NCBI RefSeq assembly: GCF_001905005.1
Contig: NZ_LWKZ01000001.1
Span: 1,119,775-1,183,774, forward strand
Direction: 5' to 3'
DNA length: 64,000 nucleotides
Origin: Streptomyces sp. CB02923
GTDB lineage: Bacteria; Actinomycetota; Actinomycetes; Streptomycetales; Streptomycetaceae
Under the pieces are notes generated by a model, which did no database searches, was not told where the DNA came from, and worked only from the letters and a program-made list of their open reading frames with translations. Position numbers and translations under genes: made by a program. Below are positions 48,452-56,456 of the stretch, piece by piece. Positions within the stretch are counted from its first letter, which is position 1, and every line of letters starts with the position of its first letter.

Positions 48452-50038
48452 TCACTCCCATTCGATGGTGCCCGGGGGCTTGCTGGTGACGTCGAGGACT
48501 ACGCGGTTGACCTCGGAGACCTCGTTGGTGATGCGGGTGGAGATGCGGGCCAGGACGTCGTACGGCATACGGGTCCAGTCCGCGGTCATCGCGTCCTCGG
48601 AGGAGACCGGGCGCAGCACGATGGGGTGGCCGTAGGAGCGGCCGTCGCCCTGGACGCCGACGGAGCGGACGTCCGCGAGGAGGACCACCGGGCACTGCCA
48701 GATCTCGCGGTCCAGGCCGGCCGCGGTCAGTTCCTCGCGGGCGATGGCGTCGGCCTCGCGCAGGAGGTCGAGGCGCTCGCGGGTGACCTCGCCGACGATG
48801 CGGATGCCCAGGCCGGGGCCGGGGAAGGGCTGGCGCTGGACGATCTCGTCCGGCAGGCCCAGCTCGGCGCCGACCGCGCGGACCTCGTCCTTGAAGAGCT
48901 GGCGGAGCGGCTCGATGAGCTCGAACTCCAGGTCCTCGGGGAGGCCGCCGACGTTGTGGTGGGACTTGATGTTCGCGGTGCCGGTGCCGCCGCCGGACTC
49001 CACGATGTCCGGGTAGAGCGTGCCCTGGACCAGGAACTTCACGGGCTCACCGGCGGCGCCGGACTCGGCGACGATCTCCGCCTGGGCCTGCTCGAAGACC
49101 CGGATGAACTCGCGGCCGATGATCTTCCGCTTCTGCTCCGGGTCGGAGACGCCGGCCAGCGCGTCCAGGAAGCGCTCCGAGGCGTCGACGACCTTCAGCT
49201 GGACGCCGGTGGCGGCCACGAAGTCCTTCTCGACCTGCTCGGTCTCGCCCTTGCGCATCAGGCCGTGGTCGACGTACACGCAGGTGAGCTGGTCGCCGAT
49301 GGCCTTCTGGACGAGGGCGGCGGCCACCGCGGAGTCGACACCGCCGGACAGGCCGCAGATCGCCCGCGCGCTGCCGACCTGCTCGCGGATGGCCGCGACC
49401 TGCTCGTCGACGACGTTGGTGGTGGTCCACACCGGCTCGATGCCCGCTCCCCGGTAGAGGAAGTGCTCCAGGACCTGCTGGCCGTGCGTGGAGTGCATCA
49501 CCTCGGGGTGGTACTGCACGCCGTACAGCTTCTTCTCGTCGTTCTCGAAGGCGGCGACCGGGACCATGTCGGTGGACGCGGTGACGGTGAAGCCCTCGGG
49601 CGCGGCGGAGCAGGCGTCGCCGTGCGACATCCACACCGGCTGCTCGGCCGGGGTGCCCTCGAAGAGCGTCGAGGCGTTCTTCGAGACGTGCAGGTCCGTA
49701 CGGCCGTACTCGCGGGCGCCGGTGTTGTCGACCGTGCCGCCGAGGGTGGTGGCCATGAGCTGGAAGCCGTAGCACATGCCGAAGACCGGGACGCCGGCCT
49801 CGAACAGGGCGCGGTCCAGGCTGGGCGCGTTCTCGGCGTAGACCGACGACGGGCCGCCGGAGAGGATGATCGCCTTGGGGTTCTTGGCGAGCATCTCGGC
49901 CACCGGCATGGTGGACGGGACGATCTCGCTGTAGACCCGGGCTTCGCGTACGCGGCGGGCGATGAGCTGGGCGTACTGCGCGCCGAAGTCGACTACCAGG
50001 ACGACGTCGGGGGCGGCAGCAGGTGACGCTGATGGCAC
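48452..50038 (-). CDS. guaA: GMP synthase (glutamine-hydrolysing)
   Basis: A 528-residue two-domain enzyme that aminates XMP to GMP. The glutamine amidotransferase domain has Cys89 in FGMCYGFQL and the late His/Glu in GVQYHPEV. The ATP-pyrophosphatase domain has the SGGVDS P-loop, followed by the dimerisation domain ([15 protein letters not shown]; closing [15 protein letters not shown] [11 protein letters not shown]). The GTG at 50038 is favoured: GGAAGG lies 8 nt upstream and the usual Streptomyces N-terminus begins here. A TAGAAT -10 box on the minus strand (50084-50089) gives a leader of about 40 nt and overlaps the divergent leader-peptide promoter. Confidence 0.97.
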   Translation of the reverse strand: MPSASPAAAPDVVLVVDFGAQYAQLIARRVREARVYSEIVPSTMPVAEMLAKNPKAIILSGGPSSVYAENAPSLDRALFEAGVPVFGMCYGFQLMATTLGGTVDNTGAREYGRTDLHVSKNASTLFEGTPAEQPVWMSHGDACSAAPEGFTVTASTDMVPVAAFENDEKKLYGVQYHPEVMHSTHGQQVLEHFLYRGAGIEPVWTTTNVVDEQVAAIREQVGSARAICGLSGGVDSAVAAALVQKAIGDQLTCVYVDHGLMRKGETEQVEKDFVAATGVQLKVVDASERFLDALAGVSDPEQKRKIIGREFIRVFEQAQAEIVAESGAAGEPVKFLVQGTLYPDIVESGGGTGTANIKSHHNVGGLPEDLEFELIEPLRQLFKDEVRAVGAELGLPDEIVQRQPFPGPGLGIRIVGEVTRERLDLLREADAIAREELTAAGLDREIWQCPVVLLADVRSVGVQGDGRSYGHPIVLRPVSSEDAMTADWTRMPYDVLARISTRITNEVSEVNRVVLDVTSKPPGTIEWE

Positions 50039-50072
50039 TTCGGCGGCCTTCCGGCGGTGGTGGTGCAAGGGG

Positions 50073-50109
50073 TTGGACTTTCGATTCTAACGGGCTCATA
50101 CTGAGCGCC
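50073..50109 (+). promoter_or_regulatory. Promoter of the chorismate mutase leader
   Basis: TTGGAC (50073-50078), an 18-bp spacer and CATACT (50097-50102) form a good SigA/HrdB-type promoter. The -10 ends 7 nt before the ATG of the leader peptide at 50110, so transcription should begin at or next to that A. It overlaps the divergent guaA -10. Confidence 0.68.
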
Positions 50110-50181
50110 ATGTACCAGCAGCTGACCTTCGTCTTTACCTATGGCACCGGCCCGTCCGGCTGCCATGGTCGTGCTGCTTGA
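50110..50181 (+). CDS. Putative Phe/Tyr leader peptide for chorismate mutase attenuation
   Basis: A 23-residue frame, MYQQLTFVFTYGTGPSGCHG plus RAA, ending in TGA. It contains two Phe and two Tyr in the first eleven residues, with the uncommon TTT and TAT codons (for high-G+C DNA) at 50134-50136 and 50140-50142. A 12-bp terminator hairpin begins 24 nt after its stop, and chorismate mutase, the first enzyme of the Phe/Tyr branch, follows. This is the layout of an aromatic-amino-acid attenuator, like the F-Y-F leader known before Corynebacterium aroF. It appears leaderless, so translation would start at the RNA 5' end. Assignment is by inference from sequence logic. Confidence 0.62.
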   Translation: MYQQLTFVFTYGTGPSGCHGRAA

Positions 50182-50204
50182 TCAACTGACGAGCGACTTC
50201 CCAG

Positions 50205-50233
50205 GCGCCCCGGGCCGACAAGGCCCGGGGCGC
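50205..50233 (+). terminator. Attenuator terminator hairpin upstream of chorismate mutase
   Basis: A perfect 12-bp stem GCGCCCCGGGCC/GGCCCGGGGCGC with loop GACAA, followed by TCTGTGTTT. A competing pairing is available: CGGCCCG (50148-50154, just after the Phe/Tyr codons) with CGGGCCG (50211-50217), which would break the terminator. Confidence 0.7.
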
Positions 50234-50311
50234 TCTGTGTTTGGCGGGAGTGGCGGGGCCGGAGCGGTACGGACGGCGGCTGCGGGGGTCAAAACCCCAG
50301 GAGCGACGGAC

Positions 50312-50734
50312 ATGAGCGGTATCCAGGCAGTGACGGACCCGGCGGGCATCACTGTGGCGCAGGCCACATCCCCCGGGCAGGCCACGCCTCCCGAGCAGGC
50401 CACGCCCGCCGGGCAGGCCACATCCTCCGCGAAGGCCACTCCCACCGCTAAAGCCGCAGTGCGGCCCGATACCGGCGCGCGCACCGAGGCGGCGGCGGGT
50501 GTGATCACGGACGCCCGCGCGCGGATCGACGATCTCGACGGCCGGATCATCGGCCTCGTACAGGAACGCATGGCCGTCTCGGCCGTGATCCAGCGCGAGC
50601 GCATCGGTTCGGGCGGGCGCCGGGTGAACCTGTCGCGCGAGATGGAGGTGCTGGAGCACTACCGGGGGCAGCTCGGCCGGCCCGGTACCGCGCTCGCGAT
50701 GACGCTGCTGGAGCTGTGCCGCGGCCGGATCTGA
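50312..50734 (+). CDS. Chorismate mutase (AroQ class)
   Basis: A 140-residue protein converting chorismate to prephenate, the entry to phenylalanine and tyrosine. The AroQ helical core occupies residues 62-140: DARARIDDLDGRIIGLVQERMAVSAVIQRERI, then REMEVLEHYRGQLGRPGTALAMTLLELCRGRI. The first 60 residues are repeats (QATSPGQATPPEQATPAGQAT) of no evident catalytic value. The ATG at 50312 has GGAG upstream. Expression is probably controlled by the leader peptide and attenuator in its 200-nt leader. Confidence 0.92.
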   Translation: MSGIQAVTDPAGITVAQATSPGQATPPEQATPAGQATSSAKATPTAKAAVRPDTGARTEAAAGVITDARARIDDLDGRIIGLVQERMAVSAVIQRERIGSGGRRVNLSREMEVLEHYRGQLGRPGTALAMTLLELCRGRI

Positions 50735-51510
50735 GATCCGGCGGTGCGCCGCGCGCCGACTCACCCGTACGGCGCCGTGACCGGCGCCCGCCGGGCTTCG
50801 TTGTTCCGGGTGCCACGCCAGCCAGGTGCGGTTCGCAGGACTACGCGTAGACGCCGCCCGTGGGCGGATCCGCCGCAGCGATGAGACGCCGGCCGACTTG
50901 GAGCGGTCCGCGTCGTGGGACCTCGTTGCGGTGTCGTGACCGGTCAGCAGGGGACAGCAGCCCGGTCACATCCGATGGGGCGGTCGGTCCTGGGGACGCC
51001 TGGGGCCGACCGCATCCGGTCGAAACGGTTGCGCCCGGTGTGGCGCGTCCAGCACGATGCAGAAGAGCGGCACACCGTGCCCGAAGCGAGGCAGTGAATG
51101 CGGCACGCCGTGCCCTGAGCGCGCGGCCGCACCGTCGGCGGTCCGGACCGCCGCACGGCGAACGGACGCCGGAGCCACCGGCGCCGAAGCGGCGGACGCC
51201 GCACTCGCGGGGGTCCCACCCCCGGACAACTTGAGAGCCAGCGGCGCCATCCCCCCCCCCCCGGCGCCGCCCCCTCGGCGCCGACGCTGCCCTGACGCCG
51301 GCGCCGAAAGCCAAGGGCCCCGCGGCCGCCCGCACCCCCCTCGCGGGTGGCGTCCCGGGGCCCTTCGCTGTGGCCGGGCGAGCCGTGCAACCTTTTCCCC
51401 TCACGGCCGGTCAGTATCTGCAATCGCCCGGCCATCCCGCGCCCCACCGCGACGGCCTGTCCCGAACTGGTGCCGTGGTCACGGCACTTCGGCTCCGAGA
51501 GGTCTTCACG
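50735..51510. other. 776-bp region without a recognisable gene
   Basis: No frame here has convincing protein character, although several G+C-driven open frames exist. It contains a 13-14-base C run (near 51250-51263), a direct repeat of CGGCACACCGTGCC/CGGCACGCCGTGCC (51069-51112), and a strong hairpin at 51313-51365 with 10-bp arms AAGGGCCCCG/CGGGGCCCTT and an inner CACCC/GGGTG stem. The hairpin may terminate chorismate mutase transcription or lie in the leader of the next gene. Confidence 0.45.
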
Positions 51511-52536
51511 ATGAAGCTCCGCCGCGCCCTGGCCGCCGTCACCACGACGGCCGCCCTGGTCCCCGCCGCCCTGCTGGCGGCACCCGCCGCGTACGCCACC
51601 GAGACACCCGCGCAGCCGCAGCCCCCGGCGGCCACCGCGACCGCCACCGCCACGCCCACCGCGACACCGACGCCCGGCGCCACCCCGCCCTCCGGCACCC
51701 CGACGCCGGGACAGACCAGCACGCCGACGGCCGGGGGCGGCACGAGAACCGCCGCTCCGGCCCCTCCCAAGGCGACGATCCCCGCCAAGGCCACCGGGAC
51801 CGGCACGCCGCCCGCCACGCCCACCGCCACCCCGGAGTGCAAGGACTGGTCCAGCGAGCGGTCGGTCAAGGCCGAACTCCGCGGTCTGCCCGGCAAGCTC
51901 GTCGCCGGGTCCGGCTGGGTGGGCTTCACCTATCGCGCGACCAACACCTCCACCGGGCACATCCTGTCCGTGCAGGCGTTCGCGCAGGTCTTCGCGCTGG
52001 CCAACAAGACGTCCGACGACGTGTCCGGGCATCTGACACTCGAATGGTTCGACGCGGCGGCCGACCGGTGGAAACCGGTCGCGGGTCCCGAGGAGGGCGA
52101 CGGCTACTTCGCCACGATCGGTGACGCCGACGGCCTGCGGCCCGGGGAGTACGCGGAGGCCAGGATGCGGCTGAAGGCCGACGCCCGGACGCCCGCCAGC
52201 TACGGCGGCGCGGTCAGCGTGGGCTGGTACCTGAACGCGGACCTCGCCTGCGGCTACTCGCAGGCCGCCGACTACCCGTTCGACATCCTGCCCGCCGGAA
52301 GCACCGTGCCGGGCCACGTACCGGACGCCCGGGAGCGGCCCGGCACGCGCCCCAACCACCCGGCCCCGCAGGGCGGAGCCAAGCAGCAGGCGCGGCTGCC
52401 GGTCACCGGGAAGCTGGCCGAGACCGGCTCGTCCTCCGGGCTGCCGACCCTCGCGCTGTCGGGTGCGGCGGCAGTCGCCCTCGGCGCGGGCGCGGTGTTC
52501 GCCGTACGCCGACGCAAGGGCACCGACGCGGGCTGA
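51511..52536 (+). CDS. Sortase-anchored (LAETG) surface protein
   Basis: A 341-residue exported protein. The signal peptide is ALAAVTTTAALVPAALLAAPAAYA (about 6-29). A Thr/Pro/Ala-rich stalk follows (30-105), then a globular beta-rich domain of about 150 residues (KDWSSERSVKAELRGLPGKLVAGSGWVGFTYRATN onward), a Pro-rich spacer and a cell-wall sorting signal: LAETG (302-306), hydrophobic segment LPTLALSGAAAVALGAGAVFAV and RRRKG tail. LAxTG is the class E sortase signal used by Streptomyces. GAGAGG lies 8 nt before the ATG. The ligand or role is unknown. Confidence 0.87.
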   Translation: MKLRRALAAVTTTAALVPAALLAAPAAYATETPAQPQPPAATATATATPTATPTPGATPPSGTPTPGQTSTPTAGGGTRTAAPAPPKATIPAKATGTGTPPATPTATPECKDWSSERSVKAELRGLPGKLVAGSGWVGFTYRATNTSTGHILSVQAFAQVFALANKTSDDVSGHLTLEWFDAAADRWKPVAGPEEGDGYFATIGDADGLRPGEYAEARMRLKADARTPASYGGAVSVGWYLNADLACGYSQAADYPFDILPAGSTVPGHVPDARERPGTRPNHPAPQGGAKQQARLPVTGKLAETGSSSGLPTLALSGAAAVALGAGAVFAVRRRKGTDAG

Positions 52537-52629
52537 GGGCGTAGAGGACCTACGTAACGTGCGGGCCGCAGGTCAGTCCTCTGCCGGTGCCGATGCGGGT
52601 GCCGATGCCTGCTCCGGCACCCGCACCGG

Positions 52630-54483
52630 CTACGAAGCCTGCTCCGGTGTCTGCTCCGACGCCTGCGCCTTCGGCGGTACGGCCGGTACGGGCAGCAGCG
52701 GCAGCTGCAGCGCGGCGAACGCCTTCGCGGGGACGGCCGGGTGCCGCGGCGCCACCGCGGACAGCCGTCGGTAGGAGCGGCCCGGGGCGGGGCGGACGTC
52801 GTCCTCCCCCTTGTTCGGCCAGAAGGACATGGCGCGTTCGGCCTGCGCGGTGATGGTGAGCGACGGGTTGACGCCGAGGTTGGCGGAGACCGCCGAGCCG
52901 TCCACGACCGAGATGCCGGGGTGCCCGTGGAGGCGGTGGTACGGGTCGATCACGCCGTGGTCGGCGTCCTCGCCGATCGGGCAGCCGCCCAGGAAGTGCG
53001 CGGTCAGCGGGGTGCCCATCAGCTCGCCGACGTTGCTGCCCGCGAAGCCGTTGATCTCCTGGGCGAGCAGGGTGGCCGCCTCGGTGGCCTCGGGGATCTG
53101 CTGGGGGTTGGGCGCGCCATGGCCCTGGCGGGCGGTGAGCAGTCCTTTGCCGAGGCCGCCCGGTTTGCGGTAGGTGGTCAGGGAGTTGTCCAGGGACTGC
53201 ATGACCAGGCCGATGATGGTCCGCTCCGACCAGCGGCGGTTGGACAGCGAGCGCATCAGCAGGAGCGGGTGGCGCACGCAGTTGGCCGCCCAGGCGAGGG
53301 CGCGGGGTGCGCGGGTGGCGATCGGGACCTGGAGGACGGACAGGCTGCCCATCGCGTTGGAGCCCTTGCCGTAGCGCACCGGCTCGATGTGCGTGCTGTC
53401 GTTCGGGTGGATGGAGGAGGTGATCGCGACGCCGCGCGTGAAGTCGGCCTTCGGTTCGCCGTGCGCCTTGCGGTAGCGGCGGTCGTCGGTCTGCGCGCCG
53501 ACCAGGGCCTCGGAGTTGGTGCGGGTCAGCTCGCCCAGCCGGGCGGAGACGCGGGGCAGCAGGCCGCTGTCCTTCATCCGGTGCAGGAGCGTCTGGGTGC
53601 CGTACGTTCCGGCGGCGACGACCACCCGCCGGGCGGTGAAGGTGCGGCCCTTGCCCTTGCGTTTGTCGTCGGTGGGCAGCGTGCCGACGGCGTAGCCGCC
53701 GCGCGAGTCCTCGGTGACGGTGACGACGGACGTCATCGGGTGGATGACGGCACCGGCCCGCTCCGCGAGGTGGAGGTAGTTCTCGTTGAGGGTGTTCTTG
53801 GCGCCGTGGCGGCAGCCGGTCATGCACTCGCCGCATTCGGTGCAGGCCGTACGGGCGGGGCCGGCGCCGCCGAAGTACGGGTCGGGGATCTCGGTGCCGG
53901 GGGCGGTCTTCGCCGTGCCGTCGGTGTCCTTGCCGTCGCCGAAGAAGACGCCGACCGGCGCCATGTGGAAGGAGTCGCCGACCCCCATCTTCTCGGCGGC
54001 GGCCTTGAGGTGGACGTCGGAGGGGGTCATGGTCGGGTTGAGCCGTACGCCGAGCATGCGCTGTGCCTGGTCGTAGTACGGCTTCAGCTCGTCCTGCCAG
54101 TCGGTGATGTGTCCCCACTGCTGGTCGTCGAAGAACTGCTTCGGCGGTACGTAGAGGGTGTTGGCGTAGTTGAGTGAGCCGCCGCCGACCCCGGCGCCCG
54201 CGAGGACCATGACGTTGCCGAGCAGGTGCACGCGCTGGATGCCGTAGCAGCCGAGGGCGGGCGCCCACAGGTAGTTCTTCAGGTCCCAGGAGTTCTTGGG
54301 CAGGGTGGCGCGGGTGAAGCGGCGCCCGGCCTCCAGGACGCCGACGCGGTAGCCCTTCTCGGTCAGGCGGAGCGCGGAGACGGAGCCGCCGAAGCCCGAG
54401 CCGATGACGAGCACGTCGTAGTCGTACCCGGTCCCGTCCTCGGACGCGTCGCGCTGTTCTTGGGCAGGGTGGTCCTGGGGCAC
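52630..54483 (-). CDS. GMC-family flavin oxidoreductase (cholesterol-oxidase-like) with ferredoxin-like Cys cluster
   Basis: About 617 residues. GTG 54483 is preferred over GTG 54489 because AAGGGAG lies 5 nt before it. FAD binding: VIGSGFGGSVSALRL (27-40), then LAGAGVGGGSLNYANTLY. The C-terminal GMC signature is HFLGGCPIG...VVDGSAVSANLGVNPSLTITAQAERAM. It lacks a signal peptide. Between the two lies CTECGECMTGC (C214, C217, C220, C224), a C-x2-C-x2-C-x3-C pattern of [4Fe-4S] ferredoxins. The succinic semialdehyde dehydrogenase gene lies 42 bp upstream on the same strand, probably one operon. The substrate may be a sterol or another alcohol. Confidence 0.9.
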   Translation of the reverse strand: MPQDHPAQEQRDASEDGTGYDYDVLVIGSGFGGSVSALRLTEKGYRVGVLEAGRRFTRATLPKNSWDLKNYLWAPALGCYGIQRVHLLGNVMVLAGAGVGGGSLNYANTLYVPPKQFFDDQQWGHITDWQDELKPYYDQAQRMLGVRLNPTMTPSDVHLKAAAEKMGVGDSFHMAPVGVFFGDGKDTDGTAKTAPGTEIPDPYFGGAGPARTACTECGECMTGCRHGAKNTLNENYLHLAERAGAVIHPMTSVVTVTEDSRGGYAVGTLPTDDKRKGKGRTFTARRVVVAAGTYGTQTLLHRMKDSGLLPRVSARLGELTRTNSEALVGAQTDDRRYRKAHGEPKADFTRGVAITSSIHPNDSTHIEPVRYGKGSNAMGSLSVLQVPIATRAPRALAWAANCVRHPLLLMRSLSNRRWSERTIIGLVMQSLDNSLTTYRKPGGLGKGLLTARQGHGAPNPQQIPEATEAATLLAQEINGFAGSNVGELMGTPLTAHFLGGCPIGEDADHGVIDPYHRLHGHPGISVVDGSAVSANLGVNPSLTITAQAERAMSFWPNKGEDDVRPAPGRSYRRLSAVAPRHPAVPAKAFAALQLPLLPVPAVPPKAQASEQTPEQAS

Positions 54484-54525
54484 TGGCACTCCCTTGTTCT
54501 TCGGGCGGGCTCAGGGGCCCGTGTC

Positions 54526-56190
54526 TCAGCGGAGGCGGAACGCCTTCATCGCGCGCAGGCTGCGGTTCATGAACTCCGCGTACTTCTCGTCGTCCATGCC
54601 GAACGACGGGGCGAGCGGCAGGAGGCGCTGGTGGGCGACGGTCTGCGCCTCGGTGTACTTCAGGATGCCCTCGGAGCCGTGGCGGCGGCCGAGGCCGGAG
54701 TCGCCCATGCCGCCCATCGGGGACTGGACGCTGCCGTATCCGGCGGCGTACGCCTCGTTGACGTTGACGGTGCCGGTGCGCAGCCGGGCGGCGACGGCGC
54801 GGCCGCGGCGGCCGTCCTTGGTCCAGACGCTGGAGTTCAGGCCGTACGGCGTGGCGTTGGCGCGGGCCACCGCGTCGTCCTCGTCGCTGAAGCGGTAGAC
54901 CGAGACGACCGGTCCGAAGGTCTCCTCCTCGCAGACGGCCATCGGGGGCTCGACGCCGTCGAGGATGGTCGGCTCGTAGAACAGCGGGCCGATGTCGGGG
55001 CGGGGGCGGCCGCCCGCGACCAGGGTGGCGCCCTTGGCGACGGCCTCGTCCACGTGCCGGGTGACGGTCTCCAGCTGCCGCTCGCCGACGAGGGAGCCCA
55101 TGTCGGCGCCGTAGGCGAGGGCGTTGCCCAGGCGCATCGCCTTCGTGCGGGCGGCGAAGCGCTCCACGAAGGCGTCGGCTATGGACTCATGGACGTACAG
55201 CCGCTCGATGGAGATGCACAGCTGGCCCGCGGAGGAGAAGCAGCCGCGTACGGCGCCCGCCGCGGCCTTGTCCACGTCGGCGTCGTCCAGGACCAGCATG
55301 GCGTTCTTGCCGCCGAGTTCGAGGGAGACGCCGACCAGGCGGGCGGCGGCGCCCTGGGCGACCTCGCGGCCGGTGCGGGTGGAGCCGGTGAAGGAGACGT
55401 AGTCGGCGTGCTTGACGACTTCGGGGCCGACGACCGGTCCGTCGCCGAGGACGACCTGCCACACCTCCGGGGGCAGCCCGGCCTCGATGAGCTGTTCGCG
55501 GGCCCACAGGGCGGTCAGCGCGGTCTCGGTGTCGGGCTTCATGACGACGGCGTTGCCGGCGGCGAAGGCGGGCAGCGCGTCGCCGACGGACAGCTCGAAG
55601 GGGTAGTTCCAGGGCGCGATCTGGCCCACGACGCCGCGCGGCTGCCGCAGTTCGGTGACCTTGGTGAGGGTCGGTACGACACCGGTGTGGCTCCGGGGCC
55701 GCAGGTACGCGGGGGCCTTGCGGCCGTAGTGGCGGGCGGCGACGGCGACGGCCTGGATCTCCTCGTGGGCGTGCAGCCGGGCCTTGCCGGTCTCCAGCTG
55801 GATCAGGTCGAGCACCTCGGCCTGGCGGCGGAGCACCAGGTCGTGGAAGCGCAGCAGGACGGCGGCGCGCTGCCGTACGGGCACGTCGGCCCAGGCGCGC
55901 TGGGCGGTGCGGGCCCGGTCGAAGGCGGTGGCGACGTCGTCGGGGGTGGACTCGGGCAGGTCCGCCAGCTTCTCGCCGGTGAAGGGCGTGTGGTTGGCGG
56001 TCCGGCCGCTGCCGGTCACGCCGCGGGTCAGGCGGGTGACCAGGTGCGGGGTGACCACGTCGGCGGCGGTGCGGGTGCCGGCGGCGGCGCGGGCGACGGG
56101 GTTGCCGCCGGCGGGTGCGTTCCGGTCGGCGGCGGAGGTGGCGCCGACGGTTGCGGAGGGGCGGGTTCCGGTGTCCTGCGAGTCCGTCAT
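54526..56190 (-). CDS. gabD2: Succinic semialdehyde dehydrogenase (NADP-type)
   Basis: A 554-residue aldehyde dehydrogenase oxidising succinic semialdehyde to succinate in the GABA-shunt end step. Catalytic residues are E291 (LELGGKN) and C325 (SAGQLCISIER), with the Asn in IAPWNYPF and the cofactor loop FTGSTRTGREV. The long N-terminus of about 55 residues is like actinobacterial GabD2 proteins. The closing motif YTEAQTVAHQRLLPLAP is also typical of that group. It is upstream of the GMC oxidoreductase with a 42-bp gap. Specificity is assigned by overall similarity of pattern and not proven. Confidence 0.88.
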   Translation of the reverse strand: MTDSQDTGTRPSATVGATSAADRNAPAGGNPVARAAAGTRTAADVVTPHLVTRLTRGVTGSGRTANHTPFTGEKLADLPESTPDDVATAFDRARTAQRAWADVPVRQRAAVLLRFHDLVLRRQAEVLDLIQLETGKARLHAHEEIQAVAVAARHYGRKAPAYLRPRSHTGVVPTLTKVTELRQPRGVVGQIAPWNYPFELSVGDALPAFAAGNAVVMKPDTETALTALWAREQLIEAGLPPEVWQVVLGDGPVVGPEVVKHADYVSFTGSTRTGREVAQGAAARLVGVSLELGGKNAMLVLDDADVDKAAAGAVRGCFSSAGQLCISIERLYVHESIADAFVERFAARTKAMRLGNALAYGADMGSLVGERQLETVTRHVDEAVAKGATLVAGGRPRPDIGPLFYEPTILDGVEPPMAVCEEETFGPVVSVYRFSDEDDAVARANATPYGLNSSVWTKDGRRGRAVAARLRTGTVNVNEAYAAGYGSVQSPMGGMGDSGLGRRHGSEGILKYTEAQTVAHQRLLPLAPSFGMDDEKYAEFMNRSLRAMKAFRLR

Positions 56191-56456
56191 GCGGGCGAGC
56201 GTATGACGCGCCGGACGCTTTGGGTACCCACCGGTAACGAGTTTTCACGCCGCGGGCACAATCGCGCCAGCATTCACTGGCTACAAGGCCGCTGCGCTGG
56301 GTCTTGGGGCTGCCCGGCGCCCCGTCCGACGCCGTACCGGAGACCGGGGGCGGGGCCGGTACCGCCCTCGGGCCCCCTGGATCTTCGGGAGCTTCACCGG
56401 GTTCGCGAACAGCTCGTCGCCGTCCGCCCGGGGAGCCCCCTGCACACAGAACGGGA

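Noticed and set aside
50860..51234. Possible basic protein in the gap after chorismate mutase
   Set aside because: Arg/Pro/Ser-rich with no domain or ribosome binding site; consistent with non-coding high-G+C DNA.
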